A DNA stretch of 64,000 bases from Allobosea sp. ASV33. GTDB lineage: Bacteria; Pseudomonadota; Alphaproteobacteria; Rhizobiales; Beijerinckiaceae. Below the pieces are notes generated by a model. The model had not been told where the DNA came from. It made no database searches and was given only the letters and a program-made list of their open reading frames with translations. The stretch lies in NCBI RefSeq assembly GCF_016428755.1, contig NZ_JAELTI010000001.1, positions 1 to 64,000 of the forward strand, in the 5' to 3' direction. Of the stretch, positions 1 to 10,500 are shown in pieces (position 1 is the first letter of the stretch; every line of letters starts with the position of its first letter). The translations under genes were made by a program, and so were the position numbers.

Positions 1-1
1 C

Positions 2-136
2 GCCTATGCGGCGGCCGCGGAGCCGAAGGAATTGATGATCATTCCGGGAGCCAGCCACGTCGATCTCTACGACAAGGTCGACGTGATCCCGTTCGACAAG
101 CTGGCCAGCTTCTTCGGCCGGCATCTCGTCGCCTGA
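2..136 (+). CDS. C-terminal end of an alpha/beta-hydrolase-like protein (5' partial)
   Basis: Only the last 44 codons lie in the window; the frame is open from base 2 to a TGA at 134-136. The tail carries a PGASHVDLYD segment followed by a short helix. This resembles the catalytic-histidine loop and last helix of alpha/beta hydrolases (dienelactone-hydrolase/YcjY-like), where the His sits near the C-terminus. The substrate cannot be guessed. It is followed by 125 bp before the next gene on the same strand. Confidence 0.5.
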   Translation, partial: AYAAAAEPKELMIIPGASHVDLYDKVDVIPFDKLASFFGRHLVA

Positions 137-261
137 TCTCGACCGGACACGAAGCGATGGGGCCGCCGCCCTCGGTGGCCAGCCACAAACCCGTAGGCCA
201 AGCTCCCGCCGCTGGACCGGGGGAGGCTCGGTGAACGACAGTCACTACGGAGGATCGGACA

Positions 262-675
262 ATGCCGCTCAAAGCCATTCGGATCGCCGGCGCCCTTCTC
301 CTCGCAACGATCGGAACAGCCATGGCTCAGGAACGCATCAAGATCTCGTCGGAGTGGGGTTCCGTTACGGCGGAGCTCGCCGACAACGCCGCGACTAAGG
401 CGCTGCTTGGCATGCTGCCCCTGACCATTCCGATGACGGACCACCTTCGTCAGGAAAAAACGGGAAGCCTGCCGTCGGGTCTGCCCGCCGCAGCACGGCA
501 GCGCGCCTTCAAGAATGGGACGATCGGGCTTTGGGGCCCGGACCACTTCGTCGTCTACTATCGTGATGGCCAGGTCCCTCAGCCCGGTATCGTCATCCTC
601 GGCGAAGTGAAGGGTGGGGCTTCGATCTTCGACCGACCCGGCTCTATCTCGATGCGGGTCGAGCGCGCGGATTAG
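262..675 (+). CDS. Exported cyclophilin-like-fold protein
   Basis: The 137-residue product has a clear Sec signal: a basic N-terminus, a hydrophobic stretch to about residue 20 and an AMAQ-type cleavage site. The mature part (SEWGSVTAELADNAATKALLG..., TIPMTDH, then GTIGLWGPDHFVVYYRDG and VILGEV) matches the cyclophilin-like-fold family found as small stand-alone periplasmic proteins. Its function in bacteria is largely unknown; no prolyl-isomerase activity should be assumed. The ATG is preceded by a GGAGG-like site in 'cggaggatcggac', about 8 bases upstream. It is probably monocistronic, followed by 167 bp before the convergent SbcC-like gene. Confidence 0.7.
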   Translation: MPLKAIRIAGALLLATIGTAMAQERIKISSEWGSVTAELADNAATKALLGMLPLTIPMTDHLRQEKTGSLPSGLPAAARQRAFKNGTIGLWGPDHFVVYYRDGQVPQPGIVILGEVKGGASIFDRPGSISMRVERAD

Positions 676-842
676 ATGGCTGGGAGGCGGCAGTGAGCAG
701 ACTGATGGCTTGAGCCAAAGTTGCGGACGACCTTAGGCCACTCCGAAGCGCATCATCGAACTATATCGGCGGCCGAGCGCCATTAGCGGAACTTGAAGGC
801 TCGCCTATAACCGGACATTGCGAACGATCGATTGCGCAGCGG

Positions 843-3464
843 CTACGGTTCCCAGTCGACCATCGCGAGTATGTTTCCGCCCAGCTTCTGGAAAGCGCGC
901 TGCCTGCAGGAGAAGACGATGATCTGCTGGTCCCTCGACTGGCGATGCAGCGCGTCGAACATTTTCTCAATGCGCTCGTCGTCGGAATAGACGAGCGCAT
1001 CGTCGAGGATAACCGGCGCCGGACGGCCGTCGCGGGCGAGCAGCCGGGCGAAGGCGAGCCGGGTGAGCACCGAAAGCTGCTCGCGCATGCCGCCGCTCAG
1101 GCGCTCGACCTCCTCCTCCTGACCGTTGCGGGAAATCGTCTGCGGCAACAGGGTGCGCTCATCGAAGGTGACCGAGACATCGTTGAACAGCAGGCTCAGC
1201 AGCGGACCGAGCTCGGCCATGACGGGTTTGAGATACAGTTCGCGCGCCTCGGTGCGGGCCTCGTCGAGCGCAGCGGAGAGTCGCTGCAGGGTGGCGATCT
1301 CCTTCTCGAAGGCGGCGACGCGCAGTTTCGCCGCCGAAAGCGCGTCGGCGGTCTCGCGCCAGCTCTCTTCGACCGCCTCGTCCGATCGCGCGCGTATCTC
1401 GGCGTTGAGCCCGGCGACGATCTCCCGCAGCGCCACGATCTGCTGCTCGGCGCTGCTCTGGACAGAGCGGGCGCGCTTCAGCGCGGCTTCCGCGGATACC
1501 AGATCGACCGCGCCGGCCCGCAATTCGGCCGCGCGTACCTGCGTCTCCTCAGCTTGGCGCGATCGGTCGGCGAGCTCCTCCGACAGGGCGAGCTCACGCG
1601 CGCCGCGTTGATCGGCCGGCCCGAGCTGGGCCTCCAGATGCGCCTGCTCGGCGCGCAGCGTCGCCAGCGCCGTCTCGGCGGCGACGACGGCATCCTCCGC
1701 CCTGCCGCGCGCCGGCCCGGCCTCGCGCAGGGCGAGGCGCGCTTCCGAGCGCTCGCGCTCCGCCGCCGTCAGCGCGGCGCGAAGCGCGGCCGCATCGCCT
1801 TCCGGCTCGACGATCTCGGCTCCTGCGAGTGCCTGGGCCGCGACCTCTTCGCGCAGCTTCGCCAGCCCCGCCGGTGCGAGGGAGGACAGGCTGCCTCGCA
1901 GTTCACGTATCCGGGCGTCGATCTGCTGGGCCTGGGCCTGACGCGCCCGCGCCTCGGCCAGGGTCGCGACGCCCATCGAGGCCAGCAGGGTGCGCTGCCG
2001 CTCCTCGGCTTTCTCCAGGCGGCTATCGCCGGACTGCGCCCGGTTCGAGCGCAGCGAGATCACGCCGATCCCCGGCACGATCAGTTGCGCCTGCCCGTCA
2101 TAGCTGCGCTCGCGCCCCTCGGCGAGAGGAGTCCCGTCCATCGTGACCTCGCCGCGTGCGTCCCCGACATAGGCGACGACGACCGAAGGACGCGCCGCTT
2201 CGGCGACCGCGCGAAGCCCGGAGAGCTCGATCTCCAGCGCCTGCAGCGCCTCGACGGCGTCTGGCGGGATGCTGACGAGGGCCAGTTGCGCCTCGGCGTC
2301 CTCGAGCGCGCCGCGCTTCGCTTCGGCTTCGTTCAGCCGCTGCCGCGACTCCGCGAGACGTTCCGTGGCCTCGCGGGCGCGCAGCGCCGCATCGAGACGC
2401 GCCAGCAGCTCGCGGGCTTCCTGCTCCTGGGAATCCGCCAGATCGGCTGCAGCCTGTGCCTTCGCGATCGTCTCGGCGGCTTCGCCCCGGCGGTCGATGG
2501 CTTCGTCGCGCCGCCGTTCCGCCTCGTGCAGTGGTGCGGCAAGGTCCGTCGTCTTCTGCAAAGCCGTGCGAAAGGCGTCGAGGGCGCGTTCGGCGACATC
2601 GCGCCGCTCACGGGCGAGCTTGAGTTCCGCCTCCGCGGTTTTCAGCCTCTCGCCTTGCGCCTGCGCCGTCTCGAAGTTTGCCTGCGCCGCGGCCACCGCC
2701 TCCTGGCGCTCCCGCCGCTCATCCGCACCGTCGAGTTCGGCCAGCCTCTTCTGCGCGGACGCGCGCTTGTCCAGCGCTTCCCGCAGGGCCGCGACATCCG
2801 CGGCGAGCCTCGCTTCTTCCGCCGCCAGCCTGTCGCGGGCCTCGATCGCTGTGGCGTAGCGCCCTCCGGCCTTCGGCCCGCGCTTGGTCACGACCTTGTC
2901 GAGTTCGCCGGCCACCGCCCGCATGATCTCGGCCATGCGGCGACCGCCGGTGATGGCTTCGACCTCGCCCTGCACGGATTCGAGCAGGCTCGCGCGAACC
3001 TGCTTCTCGCCGTCTTCCTCGGCATTGCTGCGCTTCTCGATGCCGGTCACGCCCTGGCGCACCCAGAGGAGCCCCGCCGGCCCAGCTGGTCCGCCCTTGA
3101 TCAGGGCGTTGATGAAGTTCTCCGCCTCGTCCGCTTGCGCGACGAGGCGCCCGCTGGCGAGGTCGGTGACGCGCGCGAACCCGCCGCGATAATACTGCTT
3201 GGTGATCCGGAAGCGCTGGTCGCCATGCGCGATGTCCGCCTCCACCAGTGGGTTGCCGCCGCTATAGGGCCGCAGATTTCGGACCGGACCCGCCGTTCCG
3301 GAATAAGGCTGGAAAAACAGCGCGTGCAACGCCTCGAAACTCGTCGACTTGCCGAATTCGTTGGCGGCGCAGAGCACGTTGACGCCGTCGCCGATGCCCT
3401 CAATGGCGACGCCACGGCCGGCGAAACGCTTGATGTTGAACAGGCGCAGGGCCGAGATCTTCAC
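843..3464 (-). CDS. SbcC/YhaN-like SMC-type AAA ATPase
   Basis: The product is 873 residues. Residues 1-41 hold the N-terminal half of an ABC/SMC ATPase with a Walker A-like AANEFGKST at about 33-41. A long Ala/Glu/Arg-rich coiled-coil middle follows, and the last ~100 residues carry an ABC signature (LSGG) and a Walker B strand (PVILDDALVYSDD). This is the architecture of YhaN, the ATPase partner of YhaO-type phosphoesterases and a relative of SbcC/Rad50. The start codon overlaps the stop of the phosphoesterase gene by 4 bases (ATGA), so the two are translationally coupled. The likely role is processing of DNA ends or unusual DNA structures with its partner. As last gene of the operon headed by the DUF4011 helicase, a defence or repair role is inferred. 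Confidence 0.85.
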   Translation of the reverse strand: MKISALRLFNIKRFAGRGVAIEGIGDGVNVLCAANEFGKSTSFEALHALFFQPYSGTAGPVRNLRPYSGGNPLVEADIAHGDQRFRITKQYYRGGFARVTDLASGRLVAQADEAENFINALIKGGPAGPAGLLWVRQGVTGIEKRSNAEEDGEKQVRASLLESVQGEVEAITGGRRMAEIMRAVAGELDKVVTKRGPKAGGRYATAIEARDRLAAEEARLAADVAALREALDKRASAQKRLAELDGADERRERQEAVAAAQANFETAQAQGERLKTAEAELKLARERRDVAERALDAFRTALQKTTDLAAPLHEAERRRDEAIDRRGEAAETIAKAQAAADLADSQEQEARELLARLDAALRAREATERLAESRQRLNEAEAKRGALEDAEAQLALVSIPPDAVEALQALEIELSGLRAVAEAARPSVVVAYVGDARGEVTMDGTPLAEGRERSYDGQAQLIVPGIGVISLRSNRAQSGDSRLEKAEERQRTLLASMGVATLAEARARQAQAQQIDARIRELRGSLSSLAPAGLAKLREEVAAQALAGAEIVEPEGDAAALRAALTAAERERSEARLALREAGPARGRAEDAVVAAETALATLRAEQAHLEAQLGPADQRGARELALSEELADRSRQAEETQVRAAELRAGAVDLVSAEAALKRARSVQSSAEQQIVALREIVAGLNAEIRARSDEAVEESWRETADALSAAKLRVAAFEKEIATLQRLSAALDEARTEARELYLKPVMAELGPLLSLLFNDVSVTFDERTLLPQTISRNGQEEEVERLSGGMREQLSVLTRLAFARLLARDGRPAPVILDDALVYSDDERIEKMFDALHRQSRDQQIIVFSCRQRAFQKLGGNILAMVDWEP

Positions 3465-4585
3465 GATGCCACCGCCTGCGCGTAGGAGAACAGCCGTGCC
3501 AGCGCCGCACGGGCGATCTCGCGCTCGCCTGCGGAGCGGCCGTCGTCCTCGGCTTCCGCGAGCAGGGCCGCGGCGGCTTCGCGCAGCGCGCCAGCGCGGT
3601 CAATGAGGTCGAGATCGCCCGCCTCGCACGCCGTGACGAGCCCGTTTTCGTCGAGCTCCAGGAGGGCGAAATCCGGGACGGCGCGCGCGACAGCTTCCGT
3701 CAGCGCCGTTCGCGACGACAGGCGGCTATGCCCTGTCGCGACCAGCTTAAGCAGCGTCTGGCGCCGCCTTGCGGGGGGCGGGAGCAAGGCTTCCATGGCC
3801 CGCGCTGGATCGTCGCCCTCGAGCAAATGCATGTCGAGGGTCTGCCAGTCGAAGCTCGCCGTCGGCAGCGCGCTCACCTCCGGCAGGGCCGAACGCCCGG
3901 CGAGGTTCACCAGCAAAGCCTCGCCCGGTCGCCCATGCTTGAACCGGTCGGGCTCGGGCGTCCCGCTGTAGCGCGTGCGCGCATCGACGGTGAGCGGCCC
4001 GTGCCAGTCGCCCAGCGCGAGATAGTCGAGGCCGGCGCAAGCGGCCCTGTCGGGCGCGATCACGTCCGAGGCGGCGCCTTCCTCGGAGAAGCTGCGGATC
4101 GCGCCATGGGCCAGGCCGACGCGTAGCGTGCCTTCGGCGGTGGCCGCGCCATCCATCCATTCGCTCATGTCGCGCCCGGGGCGCCGTGTCGTGCAGGGTG
4201 CCGGCAACAGGGCGACACCGGCCGCAAGCTGGATCGCGGCCGGCTCGACCGCCAGTACGACGTTCTCGGGGGCTTCCGCCTTCAGCGTCGACCAGAGCTG
4301 CGCCGCCTGCAGCGAATCGTGGTTTCCGGGCAGGATCACCCAGCGGACTGGAGCATGGTCGCGCATCGCGGCAAGCGCTTGCCGGCGGATATCGGGCGCC
4401 GGCGTCTCGGTGTCGAAGGTATCGCCCGCGAGCAGGATCGTGTCGGCGCCCTGCTCGCGGGCATGTTGCGCCAGCCGCCCGATGATGCCGTGCCGCGCCT
4501 CTCTCAGGCGACCTGGGAGATCGCCGTCGAAATTGCCGAAGCGCTTGCCGAGATGGAGATCGCTGGAGTGGATGAAGCGGAACAT
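3461..4585 (-). CDS. SbcD/YhaO-like metallophosphoesterase (DNA exonuclease subunit)
   Basis: The 374-residue product has the calcineurin-like phosphoesterase motifs in order: SSDLHLGK near the N-terminus, LLAGDTFD, LPGNHDS, and LALGDWHG with a later PEPDRF. These are the metal ligands of SbcD/Mre11-type nucleases. Length and the C-terminal extension fit the YhaO subgroup. It starts 2 bases after the stop of the giant helicase and ends inside the SbcC-like start codon, so helicase, phosphoesterase and ATPase form one tightly packed operon. Mre11-like subunits are Mn-dependent nucleases working with an SMC-type ATPase; here that ATPase is the next gene. Confidence 0.87.
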   Translation of the reverse strand: MFRFIHSSDLHLGKRFGNFDGDLPGRLREARHGIIGRLAQHAREQGADTILLAGDTFDTETPAPDIRRQALAAMRDHAPVRWVILPGNHDSLQAAQLWSTLKAEAPENVVLAVEPAAIQLAAGVALLPAPCTTRRPGRDMSEWMDGAATAEGTLRVGLAHGAIRSFSEEGAASDVIAPDRAACAGLDYLALGDWHGPLTVDARTRYSGTPEPDRFKHGRPGEALLVNLAGRSALPEVSALPTASFDWQTLDMHLLEGDDPARAMEALLPPPARRRQTLLKLVATGHSRLSSRTALTEAVARAVPDFALLELDENGLVTACEAGDLDLIDRAGALREAAAALLAEAEDDGRSAGEREIARAALARLFSYAQAVAS

Positions 4586-4587
4586 GG

Positions 4588-7500
4588 TCAGGCGGAGGGC
4601 TCGCTGGTCGTGGAATGCCGGCGTGCTCGCGCGATCGCCTCGTCGAGGCGAGCGCGGGAGACAGCGGCCAGTCGCTCAACGCCGAGCAGACGTGCGAGAT
4701 CGCGCGCGGGGTCGGGCTGGTCGAGCAGATCCGAGTTGTCGAGGACGACCGAAGCGAGCTCGGCCAGAGGAATATCGGCGATGGGGCGACGCGCATCCTC
4801 GCTGGCCGCTTTCCGATAGGGCGCGATCTCCAATACGGCTCCCTTTCTCCAGAGGAACTCGCCACTGGACTCGCTCGTCGTGTCGAGCCCGCGCAGATGA
4901 AGATTAATGCGCTCGCGAATGCGGCCGCCGGTGCGCAGCCAGCCATGGGCCCGAGCGATGCGCTGGGCCAAGACATCGCTGCGCAGCGGGCTTTCGGCGT
5001 CGATCACGGCCTCGATCATCCCCCGCAACGTATCGCGATAGGCAAATTCATAGAACTGATCGGGTTCGGCACGGAAAGCGGATAAATCGGCGATCCGATA
5101 GGGGCGAACGCCTCTGTCGCCGGCGACGTCGGCGGCGGCTGCTTGTTCCGTGTGCGCCGGGGTGACGTTGTGAGCCATGGAGGCCGTGACCGAGACGAGC
5201 TCGGCCTCGCTGACCATTGGCGGCGGCACCGGCGTCTCGACGGGCTCTGCGACCTCTTCGTCACGGATCTCCTCGATAGCCTCGACCTCGTGCCCCATGT
5301 CCCAGCGGGTGGCTGACGGCTCCGTGTCCTCCGTCGCCTGCTCGGCAGTGGCCGCCCGGCGTATCCGGTCGTCGTCGAGCAGAGCCTGCAACTGGCCATG
5401 CAGGCGCTGCGCGCAACCCTTCGCATCGAACCACCAGTCCGTCGACCAGACGCGCAGCATGTTCCAGCCCAGCCCACGCAGCACCTGCTCGCGGACCTTG
5501 TCCCGGTCCCGCGCCGTGGCCGAGCTGTGATAGGCTGCGCCGTCGCATTCAACCCCGGCCAGATAGGCGCCAGCGAGATCGGGATGGCGTATGCCGAGAT
5601 CGATCCGGAAGCCGGAAATGCCGACCTGCGGTACCACGGTCCAACCATGCCGCTGCAACTGCGCGGCAACGGCCTCCTCGAACGGAGAATCGAAGCCGCC
5701 GGCCGACCCAGTGTCCTGCGCCGGCAAGGCCACGGCCCCACGCTCGGCATAATCGAGGAACGTCTTCAGATGCTGCACGGCGAGCGCCTTGGTACGGCTC
5801 GGGTCGATCTGGTCGGCGGTGAAGCCGGAGAACACCAGCAGCTCCTGACGGGCGCGGGTGACGGCGACGTTCAGGCGTCGCTCGCCGCCATCGCGGTTGA
5901 GGGCGCCGAAATCCATCGCCAGCTTGCCGGCTGCGTCCTTCCAGAAAGTGATCGAGAACAGGATGACGTCGCGCTCGTCACCCTGCACGTTCTCCAGGTT
6001 CTTGACGATCGTCGGCTCGACGCGCTCGTCGGCGAAGAACCACTCGAGTTCCGGCTCGTTACGGCGCGCGGCATCGAGCAGATCGAGGATCAGCGATTGC
6101 TGCTGTGCGTTGAAGGTGATCACGCCGAGGGTCGGGCGCTGCTTCTCCGGCAGCTTGAGCCAGCTCCGCATCCGGGAGACCGCCTCGTCCGCTACGGCCT
6201 GCGCCTCGATGCGGTTGGTACGGCTCTTGCCGCGATCATAGACGCCACTCGGCACCTTGCGCAGCTGCACGGCGCGGTCCTCGACGGCGGCAGAGGGGAA
6301 CGTCACGAGGCGGTTCTGATAATAGTGGTGATTGGAGAAGGCGATCAGCGACTCGCTGCGGCTGCGATAGTGCCAGCGCAGATCGCGGACCGGAATGCCG
6401 GCGGATCTCGCCTCGTCGAGAATGCTCTCCAGGTCCTTTTCGTGATCGGCGACGTCGTCCTCGTCCTCGTTGCGGCCGAAGAAGTTCGTCGGGGGCAGTT
6501 GCTTCGGATCGCCGACGATGACGGTCTGGCGCGCCCGCGCGATCGCGCCGACGGCGTCCCATGTCGTGATCTGCGAAGCCTCGTCGAAGATCACGACATC
6601 GAACGGTGCGTGGTCGGGCGGCAGATACTGCGCGATCGAGAGCGGTGACATCAGCATGCAGGGCGCTAGCTTGGCGAAGCTCTGCGGCATCCTGCCGATG
6701 ACGTCGCGGATGGACTGGCTCGGCCGCTGCAGCTCCATCTGATGCCGCAGCAATCCGAGCTCGGAGTTGCGTGGTACCCCCTGCACCGGCGGCAGCCCAT
6801 GCGCGACCCCATCGATCACCCGCTGCGCCGCATGGGATCGGACGAGATCGTCGAGTTCGCGGAATTCGGTGATCGTGTTCTCGTGCTGGAAGCGGCGGAA
6901 ATCCCGCAGGACCGCGTCGCCATCGAGAATCTTCGGCAGCCACCATCGTGCATAGCCCAAGGAAAACGCCTCGCGCGCCTTCGCCGGCGCGACGCTGCCG
7001 TCTTCGAGCGCCTGGACGAGGGGCGAAAGGCCCAGATCGACGGCGCGCCCTCTCGCCCGGCACCAGACCGACCAGTCGCGCAGCAGATGCCCCGCCTCCG
7101 CCAGCGCATCCAGGGATTGCGAGAGCGTCGCCAGCGCGGCGTGGTCGTGCGCCGTTGCGACGCCGCGCCCGGACAGCGCCGCGAACTGCCCGGCCGCGGG
7201 CTTCAGGCCCGCCAGCGCGGCCAGAAGCCTGGCTCCAGCCAATCGCGCACCACCGGCTCCGGCGGTCGCCGGTAGGCAGGGCGCGAGCGACCGCAGGAGT
7301 GAACCGACATCGTCGGTGTCGATACCCGGAATGCGCAACGCGTCGCGAAGCCGCGATGCGAGCGCGAGGATCCCGGCCACCGCGCTGGTGTCGGTCGACA
7401 GCCCCTCGACCGGCAACGGCTTTCCGACGAGAACGTTCCCGTCGATCGCCGCCAGCGCGGCCTTCATGCGCGAGAGCAGCGGCAGCTCGCGCTCCGGCTC

Positions 7501-10500
7501 GGCCATGCCCTGCGAGACATAGCCCTGCAGCATCTTCTGAACCTTGCGCCTGCCCAGCAGCGAGCCCGGCCAGAACGAGCCACTCGCCTCCCGCCATTGC
7601 CGCAACAGCGCATCGGCATCAAGACTGCGGACCACGGCGGGGGCGTAAACGGCTTGAAGTCTCCGTTCCGCGTCGCGATAGGCGGCGATATCGCCGCCAA
7701 GGGCCGCGAGCGCATCGGCGCAGCGGGAAAAATCACGATCGAAGGCGATCGAGACATCGATCCCCTGGCTCTCCTGCAAGGCGGCCGCGAGTTCGGCCAG
7801 CGCCTCCACGGCATCGGCCGAGGGTTGCGACCGGGGCTTGAGGCCGAGGCTGGCGAACGCGGCGGCAACCGCACTCGAGAGCAGGTCGATCGCATTCCGG
7901 AGTGCGCGGGCGGCGGCGAGCAGATCGTCCTGCCAGCCCGAACTCCATTCGGCGATATCGACCAGCTCGAGCGCCGGCCGCCGTTCCACCGAGGCGAACA
8001 CGACGCCGAGTTCGGCCGCCACGTCCTCGAGGCCTCGGAATGCGTCCGCACCATGCGTGTCCCGCTCGGGCCATGTGAGAGCGGGAGCGACCTCATCGGC
8101 ACCCTTGAGCGCCGTTCCGAGCGCCCGGTAGGGCGTCCAGCCGTTCCGGTGGCGGCGGTGCAAGGCTTCGACATAAGCGTTGAGGCTGTCGCGGCGCAGC
8201 CGCAGCCGCTCGTTGATGGCGATCCATTCCGACGCGTCGCTCCGGCCGCCATGCTCCCAGGCCGCCTTGAGCTGCGCGAGGAAATGGCGGCGATCGGCCT
8301 TGTTGGAATGGAGCTCGATACACCGGTCCCCGAGCCCGTGCTCGCGCAGCCGGCGATAGACGACATCGAGCGCGGCCGTCTTCTCGGCGACGAACAGCAC
8401 CGTCTTTCCGACCGCGAGGCAGTTCGCGATCATGTTGGCGATGGTCTGGCTCTTGCCGGTGCCCGGCGGCCCGACGATGACGAAATCCCGTCCTTCCGCG
8501 GCGGCGAGGCTGGCGGCCGTCTGTGAGGAATCCGAGGGGAGAAGGCTGACGATGGCGGACGGCGCATAGACACGGTCGAGATCTCGCTCGTCATGAAAGC
8601 TCGGCGGTCCGCCGTCCGGCAGGAAGCTCTGCTCCGGCGTGTCGATGAGATGACGCACGACCTTGTTCTCGCGCAGCGCCGCCGTGCGCTCGACGAGATC
8701 CTTCCACATCAGGAATTTCGCGAAAGAGAAGGTCGACAGGGCGGTTTCGTCGATGACCTCCATCCCGGGCACGTCGCGCACCGCCTGCCGTACTGAGGCG
8801 AGCAGGCGCGGCACGTCGATGCCGCTCTCGTCGATCGGCAATTCGCCGCTGAACTGCGGCAGCTTCAGATCGAAATCGCGCTCCAGGAACTGGAGCAGGG
8901 TGGCGTTGAAGCGCGGCTCGTCCTCGTGGAAACGGATCGCGAAGCGCGAGCTCGCGCTGCGCCGCTGCAGCTTGACCGGCATCAGCAGAAGCGGCGCCCT
9001 GTAGCTGCGCTCCTCCTCGGATTTCTTGCGCCAGCGCAGGAACCCGACCGCCAGAAACAAGGTGTTTGCGCCGCCTTCGGCGAAGTCGTTCTTGACCTGG
9101 CGATGCAGGTCGATGAGCCGTGCTTCGAGTTGCCTTGCGTCAAGCGTCGAGGAGAGCTCGTCCCGCAGCAGCGCCTCCGCGGCGAAACCGCGTTGCAGAT
9201 CCCGGCCGTGGACATCGCGGTACAGCGCCGCATCGCGCTCGCCGAGTGGGTTTTGCTCGGGCAGCGAGATGATGCTGACCGCGGCGCCATCGGCCAGCCT
9301 GTCCTCGAGATAGGCGATGTCTGTGCAGAGAAACGGGATGGTCTTCTTCGAGTCTGGGAAATTCAGGAGCCGGTTGCGCAGCGTCAGGTCGAGCAGCTTC
9401 TTCTGCCAGCGGTCGATGCGGCCGGCCGCGCTGGTCGGCTTCACCTCCACCATCTCGGCCGACAGGGCGCCGAAATCCGGCGCAGGCGGCAGGGGCAGCT
9501 CGGACACCGAAACAGGCTCGCCTTCTCCTTCTACCGCCGGGCGCCGGATGGGCTGATGGGAAGCGAGGGGCATGATGCCGCCGCTGCGCGAGCGCCTGAC
9601 GTCGATGGCCGCGACGAACCCATGCGCCTGCTCCTCTGCCATCCGGATATCGAGCGCCCGTTGCGCCGCTTCCATCGTCATGGCCGGGCGATGGGTCACG
9701 CCCGTCGTCTCGAAGACCACGAGCTCCCGCGAGGCTAGCGCCTTGCGCACCTCCATCTGGTCCGTCTCGATAGCGTTGGCAAAACAGCGCGGCACGAGCC
9801 AGACGCCGACCGCGGCATGACCCTGGAACAGCAGGACGACGGGATGCAGTCCTGCCGCCTCCAGCGCAGCGGCGAAGAGCAGCGTGGTATCGAGGCAGGT
9901 CGCCAGCCGCTCCTCGGCAATGGTGCTCGGGCGCCGAATCTTCTGGCCGCGACTTTCGAAGCTCGCGGGCGGCTCGGCATAATGCAATCCCAGCCCGGCA
10001 ATGGCCGAATAGATCGCTGCGGACAGCAGATAGGCGCGCTGAGGGCTCTGCGACTGGTAGCCGTCCAGGCCGCCGGCATGGCCATGAGCGGCGAGCCGGT
10101 CCGCTGCACCTCGCAGCAGCGGCGCCACGGCGGGGTCGTTGGGCAGGACAAAGGCCGGCAGCAACTGGGCCATGTCCGCGACCCCGCCCCACTCGTCGCG
10201 GGCGAGCAGGCGCACGTTCAATCTGCGTTCGTCGAGCACCTGGCCGGCCGAGGAGAGCCGCAAAGTGATCTCGCCGCGCTCCGCCTCGTCGAGGCCGGCC
10301 AGATATCGGGCGTCGAGCTCGACCTTGCGATCGCTGAGGTTCAGTTCGTCGCCGGGCAGCAGCCGGTCGATGCTCCACGATTTGGGGCGCAGGAAAGACG
10401 GCGTCGAGGTCAAATCGAGCCGGCAGCCCTCAAAATGCCGGCCGCCTAGGTTCGCGATCCGAATGGAGCGGATCACCGGTATCGCGTTCTGATAGGATGC

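Noticed and set aside
945-3485. Long open frame on the plus strand antisense to the SbcC-like gene
   Set aside because: Its repetitive Arg/Leu/Gly composition mirrors the coiled-coil gene on the other strand, a GC-rich antisense shadow.
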